A stretch of DNA of 64,000 nt from Thioclava dalianensis (lineage in GTDB: Bacteria; Pseudomonadota; Alphaproteobacteria; Rhodobacterales; Rhodobacteraceae). A model generated the notes under the pieces. It searched no databases and was not told the origin of the DNA. It saw only the letters and a program-made list of their open reading frames with translations. A program made the translations under genes and the position numbers. Positions 8,741 to 17,578 of this stretch are shown in pieces (positions within the stretch are counted from its first letter, which is position 1; each line of letters begins with the position of its first letter). The stretch spans positions 124,001-188,000 of the forward strand of contig NZ_JHEH01000005.1 in assembly GCF_000715505.1 (NCBI RefSeq). The letters run 5' to 3'.

Positions 8741-9350
8741 GCGCGGCCTGCACGCGGCTATCGGTATCATCGCTATCCGAAGAGAGCGCGAGCCCGACCA
8801 GCGTGGTTTTGCGCTCGCCAAAGGCGCGCTGATAGTCGGCGGCCAGATCGACGCTCTCGCGATGCGCCCCTGTGCCCGCCTTGCGCAAGATCACCGTGCG
8901 CCCCCGCGCGCCCAGATAGGGCGTGGGCAGAACCGCTCCGCGCGCATGTTCGCCGCCCCAGACATACATCAAGACCCGCGCCTCCTTGATCCCAAGCAGC
9001 TTGCGGATGCTGGCGCCGCGATTGGCCTCTGCCACCGCCTGCGGCATGAACACGAAATAGACCGAGAGGTCGCGATCATCTCCGCCCTTGCGGGTCAGAT
9101 CCGTGGCAGGCACCGATTGCGACACCCGCCAGTCCCAGCTTGCGCGCGTGGCCTGTCCTTGCGCGGGCGGCACGCGGGTCCAGATCAGCGACACCGCGCT
9201 TTGTGAGCGAACCTGCACACCGCGCGCAGATTGTGACCAGTCATTGCTGGAAAACAGCGAAAAGCGCTGCTCCTTCCAGTTTCCGAACGGCACGGCGGCG
9301 GCCAGCGTCGGCACCAGCACAAGCGCAAGAACTGCAAGACCCGTTTTCAT
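8718..9350 (-). CDS. DUF3047-type exported protein
   Basis: 210 aa with a clear signal peptide (MKTGLAVLALVLVPTLAAA) and a mature domain starting FGNWKEQRFSLFSSNDW. Conserved-looking segments include VSLIWTRVPP, the Trp-rich ASWDWRVSQSVPATDL, DLSVYFVFMPQ, VLMYVWGG and LVGLALSSDSDDTDS, which I associate with DUF3047. It is predicted to be periplasmic. No catalytic motif is recognised. It is convergent with DUF2161 (23-bp overlap). Confidence 0.7.
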   Translation of the reverse strand: MKTGLAVLALVLVPTLAAAVPFGNWKEQRFSLFSSNDWSQSARGVQVRSQSAVSLIWTRVPPAQGQATRASWDWRVSQSVPATDLTRKGGDDRDLSVYFVFMPQAVAEANRGASIRKLLGIKEARVLMYVWGGEHARGAVLPTPYLGARGRTVILRKAGTGAHRESVDLAADYQRAFGERKTTLVGLALSSDSDDTDSRVQAALSDLELN

Positions 9351-9418
9351 GAAACTCTCCCTGATGGCCTGTGAGAGCTACGCAATCGCGCGGCGGATCG
9401 ATCACTTTGGCCCGCCCC

Positions 9419-9850
9419 TCACTCCACGACAGGGGCCAGCAACAGGCAGCTTTCGCTATTGGTCACGCCCGGGATTTCGCGGATCTCACGCAGGGCCCGG
9501 TCGAAATTGGCCAGCGTATCGGTATGGATCTCGGCCACCAGATCCCAGTTGCCATTCGTCGCATAAACGGTCGAGACATCCGCGATCCGGTGCAGCGCCC
9601 GGATCACCGCGCGCGACATCCGGCCCTGCAACTGCACCAGAGTGATCGCGCGCACCTGCCCCTCGGCATCCACATCGGTCTCAATCGTAAAGCGCCGGAT
9701 CCGCCCGGTATCCATCAGGCGCTGCAAATGCTGCCGCGCGGTCGTGCGCGACACACCAAGCCTGTGGGCAAGATCCGTCACGCTCAGCCGCGCATCTTGG
9801 CGCAGCGCCGCGATCAGGGCGCGATCTATCGGGTCGGGACGGTCTGTCAT
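9419..9850 (-). CDS. Lrp/AsnC-family regulator, probably of arginine catabolism
   Basis: 143 aa with an N-terminal winged helix-turn-helix (IDRALIAALRQDARLSVTDLA then VSRTTARQHLQRLMDTG) and a C-terminal RAM/ligand-binding domain (ALHRIADVSTVYATNGNWDLVAEI). It is divergent from arginase and ornithine cyclodeaminase across a 119-bp gap, a common arrangement for local Lrp activators of arginine or ornithine breakdown. The ligand (arginine or ornithine) is inferred. Confidence 0.9.
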   Translation of the reverse strand: MTDRPDPIDRALIAALRQDARLSVTDLAHRLGVSRTTARQHLQRLMDTGRIRRFTIETDVDAEGQVRAITLVQLQGRMSRAVIRALHRIADVSTVYATNGNWDLVAEIHTDTLANFDRALREIREIPGVTNSESCLLLAPVVE

Positions 9851-9969
9851 TGGCCACCTTGCGCAGAGAGCTATCCAAAGTGATCAAAGATTGATCCGGT
9901 TTGGGCAAATTGCCAAGAGCAAAGCGCGCACGCCTTCTGGCACTCTGGGCGCAACAAGGGAGACCCAAT

Positions 9970-10896
9970 ATGTCACGCACCTGTTCACTACTCGGCGCCG
10001 CGATCCAGACCGGGGCCTCGCAGCCGGGCTGTATCATGGGGCCTGCCGCCCTGCGCACCGCCGGGCTTGCCGCTGTGCTCTCCGAGCTGGATTGGGAGGT
10101 CACCGATCTGGGCGATGTGACAATCGCCCCGCAAGAGCCGATGCCCCATGCCAATCCCGCCATCCATGATCTGGCCGAGACCTGCGCCTGGATCAAAGCC
10201 TTGGCCCCGGCCGCACAAAAGGCCGCCGCAGAGCATGACCTGCCCGTCTTCATGGGCGGCGATCACGCGATGGCAGCCGGCACGGTCAGCGGGATCGCGG
10301 CGCATGCGGCAAGCTTGGGCCGTCCGCTCTTCGTGCTTTGGCTCGACGCCCATCCCGACCTGCACACACTGATGACGACCGAAAGCGGCAATCTGCACGG
10401 CACGCCGGTCGCCTATTTCACCGGCCAGCCGGATTTCGAAGCCTATCCGCCGCTCGCCCATGCGGTCGATCCGCGCCATGTCTGCATGATGGGCATCCGC
10501 TCGGTCGATCCGGCAGAACGCGCCCGTATCAAGGAGATCGGGGTCGAGGTGCATGACATGCGCGCGCTTGACGAGACAGGCGTGCTTGCGCCCCTGCGCG
10601 CCTTCCTTGCACGCGTGCGGGCGGCCAACGGGCTTTTGCATGTGAGCTTCGACGTGGATTTTCTCGACCCCCAGATTGCCCCCGCAGTTGGCACCACCGT
10701 TCCCGGCGGCGCGACCTTCCGCGAGGCGCATCTGATCATGGAGGAGCTCTGCGACAGCAACCTCGTCTCCTCGCTCGATCTGGTCGAGTTGAACCCCTTC
10801 CTCGATGAGCGCGGGCGCACCGCAAGGCTGCTCTGCGACTTTACAGCGAGCCTCTTTGGCCGCCGCGTTCTCGACCGCATGACCCGGAGCTATTGA
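9970..10896 (+). CDS. rocF: Arginase
   Basis: Hydrolyses L-arginine to L-ornithine and urea. 308 aa, normal for arginases. Binuclear manganese ligands are visible: GGDHA (His99), DAHPDLH (Asp126, His128, Asp130) and the downstream DVDFLDP. The GNLHGTP loop after the second motif is the arginase-type substrate loop and argues against agmatinase. I took the ATG at 9970, preceded by AAGGGAGA, not an earlier alternative start. Its stop overlaps the next gene (TGATG), coupling arginase to ornithine cyclodeaminase. Confidence 0.93.
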   Translation: MSRTCSLLGAAIQTGASQPGCIMGPAALRTAGLAAVLSELDWEVTDLGDVTIAPQEPMPHANPAIHDLAETCAWIKALAPAAQKAAAEHDLPVFMGGDHAMAAGTVSGIAAHAASLGRPLFVLWLDAHPDLHTLMTTESGNLHGTPVAYFTGQPDFEAYPPLAHAVDPRHVCMMGIRSVDPAERARIKEIGVEVHDMRALDETGVLAPLRAFLARVRAANGLLHVSFDVDFLDPQIAPAVGTTVPGGATFREAHLIMEELCDSNLVSSLDLVELNPFLDERGRTARLLCDFTASLFGRRVLDRMTRSY

Positions 10897-11957
10897 TGAG
10901 CCGCATTCCGACACCCCCCGCCCCCTCGAAGCTTGCCTTCGTGCCGTTCGTCTCGGTCGCAGACATGATGCGGCTTGTGAACACGCTCGGCGCCGAGCAG
11001 GTGATCACTGAGCTTGCGGGCTATATCGAACAGGATTTCCGCCGCTGGCCCGACTTCGACAAGACCCCGCGCGTGGCCAGCCATTCACAGGACGGCGTGA
11101 TCGAGCTGATGCCCACAGCCGATAGCGACCATTACGCGTTCAAATATGTGAACGGGCATCCGGGCAATGGCAAAAGCGGGCATCAGACCGTGACGGCCTT
11201 CGGTGTGCTCTCCTCGGTCGCGACCGGCTATCCGATGCTTCTGTCTGAGATGACGGTGCTGACCGCGCTGCGTACGGCGGCGACCTCGGCGCTAGTCGGA
11301 CGCTATCTCGCCCCCAAAGGGGCCGAGGTGATGGCGATGATCGGCAATGGCGCGCAATGCGAGTTCCAAGCGCTCGGCTTCCGCGCGCTCACGGGGATCA
11401 ACCGCATCCGGCTTTATGACATCGACGCGAAGGCCACCGAGAAAGCCGCCCGCAATCTGCGCGGACAAGGCTTTGACGTGGTGAGTTGCAAGGCGGCTGC
11501 CGAGGCCGTCGAGGGCGCGCAGGTCATCACAACCTGCACCGCCGATAAGCAATATGCCACGATCCTGACCGATAACATGGTGGGCTCGGGCGTGCACATC
11601 AACGCGATCGGCGGCGATTGCCCCGGCAAGACCGAGCTGCACCCCGATATCCTCACCCGGGCCGAGATCTTCGTGGAATATCCCGAGCAGACGCGGATCG
11701 AGGGCGAGATCCAGCAACTCGCGCCCGATCATCCGGTCACCGAGCTGTGGCAGGTGATGCGCGGAGAAATCCCCGGACGCCGCGATGCGCGCCAGATCAC
11801 GCTGTTCGATTCCGTGGGATTTGCGATCGAGGATTTCTCGGCGCTACGCTACATCCACGACAAGATCGCGGGGAGTGACTTCTTCCAGCCGCTCGATTTG
11901 CTGGCCGATCCCGACGACACGCGCGATCTGTTTGGCATGCTTACGCGGGCGGGTTGA
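10896..11957 (+). CDS. ocd: Ornithine cyclodeaminase
   Basis: Converts L-ornithine to L-proline and ammonia with bound NAD. 353 aa. Motifs of the OCD/mu-crystallin family: substrate Lys/Arg region (ALRTAATSALVGRYLAP), Rossmann motif MIGNGAQCEFQ near residue 148, and the NAIGGDCPGKTEL segment with the catalytic Asp near 235. Translation is coupled to arginase. Together they turn arginine into proline. The last 17 bp overlap the convergent downstream gene. Confidence 0.94.
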   Translation: MSRIPTPPAPSKLAFVPFVSVADMMRLVNTLGAEQVITELAGYIEQDFRRWPDFDKTPRVASHSQDGVIELMPTADSDHYAFKYVNGHPGNGKSGHQTVTAFGVLSSVATGYPMLLSEMTVLTALRTAATSALVGRYLAPKGAEVMAMIGNGAQCEFQALGFRALTGINRIRLYDIDAKATEKAARNLRGQGFDVVSCKAAAEAVEGAQVITTCTADKQYATILTDNMVGSGVHINAIGGDCPGKTELHPDILTRAEIFVEYPEQTRIEGEIQQLAPDHPVTELWQVMRGEIPGRRDARQITLFDSVGFAIEDFSALRYIHDKIAGSDFFQPLDLLADPDDTRDLFGMLTRAG

Positions 11958-12447
11958 CCGGCGCGCGACCGGCCTCGCCTGCAAGATAGGCGCTGATCTG
12001 ATCGAGAATTGCCGCCTCGGACTGCGCGGGATCGCAGTCCAGCACATCCTCTGGATGGGCTGCGGCCTGCATGTCCTTCGGCTGTGCGGCCCGCGTCTCG
12101 GGCGCATATGCGAGGCGGATGATCGACACGCCGGGCAACAGTCCACGCAGAACATCGCGCTCGGCACGGGTCAGCGTCTCAAAGCCGCAAATCACCGGCT
12201 TGCGGCCGATCAGCCCGACCCGAAGCACCTCTTGCGCCACACGAGAGATCCAGCGCGCCCGACTGAGCGCCTCAAGCGGCGCCCCCGCCCGCAGCGCCAC
12301 GCGCCCCTCTTTCGGGCGGTACATCCCCGAATCGAGCGCCCGCGCGTGGTGGCGCGCAGCGACCGCCTCGACAATGGCCAAAGTGCGCGCGGGCACGTCG
12401 CCCAGAATAAGGACGTGATGTGTCGCGGGGGCTGCGCGCGCAGACAT
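11941..12447 (-). CDS. Gluconokinase-like protein without a functional P-loop (putative pseudokinase)
   Basis: 168 aa, no standard name. Aligned by eye with the true gluconokinase at 495-1031, the whole framework is kept: the first strand ILG, then ALDSGMYRP where the kinase has DADDFHP, ALRAGAPLEALSRARWISRVA for MAAGQPLNDEMRHDWLEHVA, and FETLTRAERDVLRG for SALKRRYRDRLRHG, then IIRLAY for LHLAYL. The Walker A Gly-x-x-Gly-x-Gly-Lys-Thr is replaced by GDVPARTL, with no Lys. It probably does not bind ATP normally. Function unknown; an inactive paralogue or ligand sensor is possible. It overlaps the end of the ornithine cyclodeaminase gene by 17 bp. Confidence 0.6.
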   Translation of the reverse strand: MSARAAPATHHVLILGDVPARTLAIVEAVAARHHARALDSGMYRPKEGRVALRAGAPLEALSRARWISRVAQEVLRVGLIGRKPVICGFETLTRAERDVLRGLLPGVSIIRLAYAPETRAAQPKDMQAAAHPEDVLDCDPAQSEAAILDQISAYLAGEAGRAPVNPPA

Positions 12448-12564
12448 GGGGCACTCTCCGACAGGAACATAGGCTCTACGGTCTGCAAAACGCGCAGATC
12501 CCTAAGCCATATGTCTTTTAACACTGCGATCAAACTCTCCAGAAGAGAGCTATTTCGACATGTT

Positions 12565-13644
12565 TTAGCCTTGGGTCAGCGCGACAAGGTGATTGTCCCA
12601 TGCCAGCGGCGCGTGGGTCAACACGCGCAGCGCCCCGCCTTCCAGACTGGCGACGACGCCTTGCCCGTCGGTCGCGACAAAGCCTGCCCGCCCCGGACCG
12701 AGCCCGCAAATATCGGCGCGCGCCACCGACCAAAGCGCCGTGCCATCGGGGCCAAAGCCCTGAACCCGCCCGCCGCGCGGCGAGGTGATCGCGACGTTCT
12801 GCCCGCCCGGCGCGAAGGCGACCGAGCCGGCATAGCCTTTCATCGCAAGCTCTTCTCCCGGCAAGGGCTGGGCCAGAACCGGGAGCGCACCGCGCCGATG
12901 CAGACCTAAAAGCGGCACCGGCTCGAACAGATCGCCCTGCCATTGCATCGCAAAGGCCACCTGCCCATCGGCCCGCACCGCAAGATGCCGGATCGAGTTT
13001 TGCCGCAGCTCGGGCAATTCGACCTGATCGAGAAGCTGACCCTCGGGCGAGACATAGGCCAAATTTGGCCGCATCCGATCCAGATTGAGCGGCGTGCGGT
13101 CCTGCGGGTCGGTCTCAATCCCGCCATTGGCCACGACCAGCACCTCGGAACCGGGCAAACGCCGGATCTCATGCGGGCCGATGCCGTGGCTCTCGATCTC
13201 GCCCAAGCGCCGATAGCCGCGCGCGGCGTCCCACAGCCCGATCATCCCCTTTGAGCCCTCGGCCACGACCTCGGACGTATAAAGCACGCGGCCATCGCCC
13301 GAATAGGCGCCATGCCCGTTGAATTGGCGGCCCTGCGGCGGGGTAAGACGGGCCAGCACCCGCCCATCGACGCAATCGAGCACCAGCGCAAACGTGCCCG
13401 GACGACGCGCGAAGGCCACGGCCTCGGGGCGCGCGGGATGGGCCGTCGCCGCATGACCACGCCCAGGCAAGGGCTGACGAAATCGTGGCTGACCGTCCGC
13501 CCCCAGACCATAAAGCGCATAGCTGCCATCGGGTTCTTTGGCGGCGGCAAGATAGGCCGGATTGCCTGCATCGGCCCAGCTCAGTGTCGGGACTGCTGAG
13601 GCCGCGAGTGCGGCCCCCAGAAATCTGCGTCTTTGCATCACCAT
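12565..13644 (-). CDS. DUF1513-type exported protein of the imelysin iron operon
   Basis: 359 aa. The N-terminus has a twin-arginine-type signal (QRRRFLGAALAASAVPTLSWA), suggesting export in folded form. The rest looks like a beta-propeller-like DUF1513 protein (GHAATAHPARPEAVAFARRPG; GHGAYSGDGRVLYTSE; GIGPHEIRRLPG). It is the last gene of a four-gene operon after two imelysins and a di-haem protein. I start at 13644, where a GGAG lies 7 bases upstream; a start at 13656 would overlap the previous gene by 11 bp. A role in periplasmic iron handling is inferred from context. Confidence 0.83.
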   Translation of the reverse strand: MVMQRRRFLGAALAASAVPTLSWADAGNPAYLAAAKEPDGSYALYGLGADGQPRFRQPLPGRGHAATAHPARPEAVAFARRPGTFALVLDCVDGRVLARLTPPQGRQFNGHGAYSGDGRVLYTSEVVAEGSKGMIGLWDAARGYRRLGEIESHGIGPHEIRRLPGSEVLVVANGGIETDPQDRTPLNLDRMRPNLAYVSPEGQLLDQVELPELRQNSIRHLAVRADGQVAFAMQWQGDLFEPVPLLGLHRRGALPVLAQPLPGEELAMKGYAGSVAFAPGGQNVAITSPRGGRVQGFGPDGTALWSVARADICGLGPGRAGFVATDGQGVVASLEGGALRVLTHAPLAWDNHLVALTQG

Positions 13645-13645
13645 C

Positions 13646-14638
13646 TCAATCTCCATCCGCCGAATTGAACCCGGTGCTGACGCCCAAAAGCGCCCCGATC
13701 TCGCCAGTGGCCTTCGCGCGGATGTCGCGCACCGCCTGCTGCAAGATCTCAATGCGCAAGCGCGACGCCGGTGTCTCCACCCCGGCAAATACCGGATCGT
13801 CCAGATCCCCGGCCAGTTGCAAGGCATGCGCAAAAGCCGCATCGGTTTGCGGCGTCGCCCCCAACCCCTGCGCAAGCGCGTCCGACAGCGTCTTCAGCGC
13901 GCGCAACGAGAGCGTGACATTGCGCAGGCTGCGCCCCTCGGCAATCGCCTCGGCCCGGTTGGGGCGCGGATGATCGAAGCTTCCCAAGGGACGCCCAAGC
14001 CGTTGATCTGCGTTGAACTCCAGCCCCGCGATGAGCTGAGTGAACAGCGCCTGCCGCGCCTCGTCTTGGGTGAGATAAAGCGTGTGACCATCGGCGCCGG
14101 GATCGAGCAGCTGCTCGGCAAAGCCACCGCGCCAGCCGTCCTCCATCGCCTGCGCCATTCGCACCAGATTGTCCGCCAGCGCCGCGCGCAGCTTGCAGGC
14201 GTAATCGCCCTGCGGCGCTTGCCAAATCAGGGTGGACAGCCCGTATAAGCCGCGCGCCGCAATCGAGAGGCGCGCAGCGCCCTCCGGTGTCACGAATTGC
14301 GGATCCTGCGCGGCCAGCAGCGCACGCATCTGCCGCGCACCGGTCGCTTTCGGATCAGGCCAAAAGGCAATGGCGAGCCCGCGCCCGCCCTCCTCAAACG
14401 GTCCCATACGAAAATGCTGGACCTTGAGCCAGGCATCAAACGCCGCATTCCACGGGGCCTTGAGCGCCTGCGCATCGCAGCCCTGCGACGCCGTCCGGGC
14501 CAAGCCTTCCGTCGCTTGGGTGAAGGCCGCAAGATCCGGCAAGATCACTTTATTGACCGCCTCGGGCACATCGGCACGCAGCGGCAAAGCCGCAAGTCCC
14601 GCAAGCGTCAGGCTCAGAAAGAAAGGAAGAAAACGCAT
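13646..14638 (-). CDS. Imelysin-family protein (second copy, lacks GxHxxE)
   Basis: 330 aa with a signal peptide (MRFLPFFLSLTLAGLAALPLRA). The fold-level features are those of imelysin/EfeO M75-like periplasmic proteins (ACKLRAALADNLVRMAQAM; FNADQRLGRPLGSFDHPRPNRAEA), but I do not see the GxHxxE motif found in the first copy. Its start overlaps the upstream stop (TGATG). In this operon type the second imelysin is usually divergent. The predicted role is iron binding or relay in the periplasm. Confidence 0.82.
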   Translation of the reverse strand: MRFLPFFLSLTLAGLAALPLRADVPEAVNKVILPDLAAFTQATEGLARTASQGCDAQALKAPWNAAFDAWLKVQHFRMGPFEEGGRGLAIAFWPDPKATGARQMRALLAAQDPQFVTPEGAARLSIAARGLYGLSTLIWQAPQGDYACKLRAALADNLVRMAQAMEDGWRGGFAEQLLDPGADGHTLYLTQDEARQALFTQLIAGLEFNADQRLGRPLGSFDHPRPNRAEAIAEGRSLRNVTLSLRALKTLSDALAQGLGATPQTDAAFAHALQLAGDLDDPVFAGVETPASRLRIEILQQAVRDIRAKATGEIGALLGVSTGFNSADGD

Positions 14639-16107
14639 CACAGGCTCTCCAGAAACTCTATCAATTCGGCACGCGCACCGGGCTCCATCGCGATGACGCG
14701 GTCGCGCGCCGCCCGTGCCTCGCCACCATGCCACAAGATCGCCTCAAGCGGCGAGCGCGCACGACCGTCATGCAAATAGCGGCCCGTGCTGTTGCGCCCC
14801 AAGCCCCAAAGCGGCGCGGTGCGCCATTCGCGCCCCGAGGCGCTGCCTTCGGGGCGATCATCTGCCAATCCGTCGCCCATGTCATGCAGCAGCAGGTCAG
14901 AATAAGGCCAGATCAGCTGGAACGAGAGAGCGGGATCACCCTTGAGCCGTTCGGTCACGAAGGCGGGCTGATGGCATGAGGCACAGCCTGCCGCATAAAA
15001 CTGCGCCTTGCCGGGCAAGACGTCCCGCACCGTTTTGCGCGGCGGCAGCGCCAGATTCGCGACATAGTTCACAAGCGCATCGCGCGCGGCCCCCGACACC
15101 TCGCGCCCATCGCGCAGGCCCGCCTCCTCGCCATGCGGCGCGGCGCGGCAGGCTATCTGGGCCGCTGTGCAATCGCCCGCGGGATCGGCAAAGTCAGGCG
15201 ATGAGAGGCCCATATCGGTGAGCATCGCCTGCCCCACCATGTCGCGCAGGCTGGGCTGGGCGGCTTTGGGGCCAAAGCGCCCGAGCCGCGTCCCGCCGAA
15301 TGCCATCGAAGGCACTTCGGCCACGCGCCCCGAAATTCCGTCGCCATCGGCATCACGCGGATCGGCCAGCGCACGGATTGACGCCTCGGGGACAGCCTCG
15401 ATCAGCCCCATGCCGATCAGCGGCGGGGCGACACGCGGCGACATCCGCAGATCCTTGGGCAGCGTCGCGCCAGTCAGAGTCACGCGGGGCTGGCGCAGCT
15501 CTGCGGGCCCCTCACCGTTGCGCGCGACGAGGTGGGTCTGCCAGCGCAGCGCGATCTGCCCCTCGGGCGCAAGTCCCGGCACCGAGCGGGTGTGCAATTG
15601 CCAGCCAAGCAGCGGCGCGGGGGCAGGCCCGTTTGGACCTTGCACCGAAAGCTGAACGACAAAGCCGCTCAGAGCGCCCGAGCCGTCGGGCGGCTGGCCG
15701 CGCCCGTTGCCCGGATGGCACCCGGCACAGGAACGCGCGTTGTAATGGGGCCCGAGCCCGTCAGAGCCCCGCGTCGAGCTGGGCGCGGCGACCCAGAGCT
15801 TTTCAAAGAGCGCCCGGCCCAACTCAAAAGCAAGACCGCTCTCCGGCGGCACTGCGGGCGAGATTTGCGCAAGCGGCTGCGCGCCCGCATCGCGCACCGT
15901 CGAGATCCCGCCGGGCTTGGCCTCAAAACGCTGCGGCGCGCTGAAGTCTTGCGGCCACGCGGTCACCTCCGCCACCCGCGCGGCCTCGGAGGCCGTGCGC
16001 GGCAGAACGGGCAAGAACGGCTCGGGGGGCCCGCGCCGCTCTGCCCCCGCCACAGAGGCAAGCGACAGCCCGAGGGCTGCCGCTCCGATCACCGTCCAAA
16101 CCCTCAT
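14638..16107 (-). CDS. Di-haem oxidoreductase-like protein (DUF1111)
   Basis: 489 aa, exported (signal MRVWTVIGAAALGLSLASVAGA). Two c-type haem sites are present: CAGCH in the N-terminal half (about residue 133) and CASCH in the C-terminal half (about residue 376). A calcium-type loop DPRDADGDGISGR lies between them. This is the pattern of the DUF1111 di-haem family that accompanies imelysins. Its ATG abuts the stop of the preceding gene with no gap. A redox role in periplasmic iron uptake is inferred. Confidence 0.88.
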   Translation of the reverse strand: MRVWTVIGAAALGLSLASVAGAERRGPPEPFLPVLPRTASEAARVAEVTAWPQDFSAPQRFEAKPGGISTVRDAGAQPLAQISPAVPPESGLAFELGRALFEKLWVAAPSSTRGSDGLGPHYNARSCAGCHPGNGRGQPPDGSGALSGFVVQLSVQGPNGPAPAPLLGWQLHTRSVPGLAPEGQIALRWQTHLVARNGEGPAELRQPRVTLTGATLPKDLRMSPRVAPPLIGMGLIEAVPEASIRALADPRDADGDGISGRVAEVPSMAFGGTRLGRFGPKAAQPSLRDMVGQAMLTDMGLSSPDFADPAGDCTAAQIACRAAPHGEEAGLRDGREVSGAARDALVNYVANLALPPRKTVRDVLPGKAQFYAAGCASCHQPAFVTERLKGDPALSFQLIWPYSDLLLHDMGDGLADDRPEGSASGREWRTAPLWGLGRNSTGRYLHDGRARSPLEAILWHGGEARAARDRVIAMEPGARAELIEFLESL

Positions 16108-17379
16108 TTACTGAAAGACAGCATTCGGATCATCAAGGCTGTCAGAGCCTTCCACCGTCGCCTGCGCCCCGAGGGCTGCCACGGCCCGCTCGATGCTGCG
16201 GGTCTGGGTCACAAGCGCGCTCACAGCACCCTCGATCAGCTCCTTGCCCTGATCATTGCCCATCGCGAGCATCTGATCGTAGGCCATACCGCCTTCAGCC
16301 GCCTCTTTCATCGCGCCAAGTGCTGCAACCGAAGACTCCAAGTCCCCGCGCAGGGCCGTGTCGACTTCGGGATCGGCGGCGCGCACCAGGTCGGACAGTG
16401 ACGGCCCCGAGACGGTCGAGCCATCAACGCGGGTATAGCGCCCGGTATAGACGTTGCGAATGCCGAGACCGTCATAATAATGGCTCAGATGGGTCATGTC
16501 GGAGAAGCAATCATGCTCTTCCTCGGGATCGTGTAGCAACAGGCCAAGCTTGATCCGCTCGCCCGCCAACTCGCCATACGACAACGAGCCCATGCCGGTC
16601 AGAATCGCGGATACGCCATCGGCAGGATCGGCCTCAAGCACGGTGCGCGCCTCGCCGTCATCGTCCCAATTGGCGACCATCTCTTCGAGATCGCGGACCA
16701 GAAGATCGGCCGCCGCCTGAAGATAGGCCGCACGGCGATCACAATTGCCGCCGGTGCAATCCGCGCCCTGAACATAGTCGGTATAGGGCCGCGCGCCCGC
16801 CCCCGGCCCGGTGCCGTTCAGATCCTGCCCCCAGAGCAGGAACTCGATCGCATGATAGCCGGTGGCGACATTGGCCTCGATCCCCTCGGCCTCGTGCAGC
16901 GTGCCCGATAGCAGCTCGGGCGTGATCTCGCTGGTATCGACGCTCTGCCCGCCAATTGTCACCGTCTTGTTGGCGATGATATTGAGCAAGGCGTAGTCAT
17001 TCTCTTCGTTGATCGCAGCAGAATTCGGGTCGACATAATCAATCAGCCCCTCATCAAGCGGCCACGCATTCACGCGGCCCTCCCAGTCATCCACGATGGC
17101 ATTGCCGAACCGGAACGCCTCGGTCTGCTGATAGGGCACACGCGCCGCGATCCAAGCCTGCTTGGCTGCCTCAAGGCTGTCCTCAGAGGGGTTGGCGATC
17201 AGTGTGGCGACGGCGGCTTGCAACGCTTTTGCAGTGCTCAGACTGTCGGCATATCCGGCCTGCGCGATATCGGCATAGGTGTCGATGACGGCCGCCGGGT
17301 CGATGGATTGTGTCTGCGCGGCCAGAGGCTGTGCCCCCAGCGCCGTGCCAGCCAGCAGGGCGAGAATGATCCGTTTCAT
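16108..17379 (-). CDS. Imelysin-family protein (M75-like, EfeO-related)
   Basis: 423 aa with signal peptide MKRIILALLAGTALGAQPLAA. It contains the family motif GxHxxE in GYHAIEFLLWGQDLNG (near residue 155), which is proposed to bind iron. It is the first gene of the iron operon. I start at 17379, where a GGGA sequence sits in register; a start seven codons earlier is possible but has a poorly spaced site. It is divergent from an AbrB-type gene over an AT-rich gap. I found no convincing Fur or iron-rhodo box in that gap. Confidence 0.88.
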   Translation of the reverse strand: MKRIILALLAGTALGAQPLAAQTQSIDPAAVIDTYADIAQAGYADSLSTAKALQAAVATLIANPSEDSLEAAKQAWIAARVPYQQTEAFRFGNAIVDDWEGRVNAWPLDEGLIDYVDPNSAAINEENDYALLNIIANKTVTIGGQSVDTSEITPELLSGTLHEAEGIEANVATGYHAIEFLLWGQDLNGTGPGAGARPYTDYVQGADCTGGNCDRRAAYLQAAADLLVRDLEEMVANWDDDGEARTVLEADPADGVSAILTGMGSLSYGELAGERIKLGLLLHDPEEEHDCFSDMTHLSHYYDGLGIRNVYTGRYTRVDGSTVSGPSLSDLVRAADPEVDTALRGDLESSVAALGAMKEAAEGGMAYDQMLAMGNDQGKELIEGAVSALVTQTRSIERAVAALGAQATVEGSDSLDDPNAVFQ

Positions 17380-17578
17380 AGTGGTCCCTTTGTTTTTCAT
17401 ACTCCCGAGCCTCTCTCCCGAGGCTTCGTGAATACCTGACCTGTTCACTAAGAATTGTAAAGACGATTATTTTAGTAGGCTTTCCCTTGGGCAAATTGGA
17501 CGATGCGCCCTGTTGGTCATCCACCGAAACGCGCTATCTGTCCCGAAAATCGACCGACCCGAGACTGGACCCACACGC

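Noticed and set aside
17380-17578. Iron-responsive box (TGA-N9-TCA or Irr type) upstream of the imelysin operon
   Set aside because: TGA and TCA triplets occur but with wrong spacing, and no ICE-like palindrome is present.
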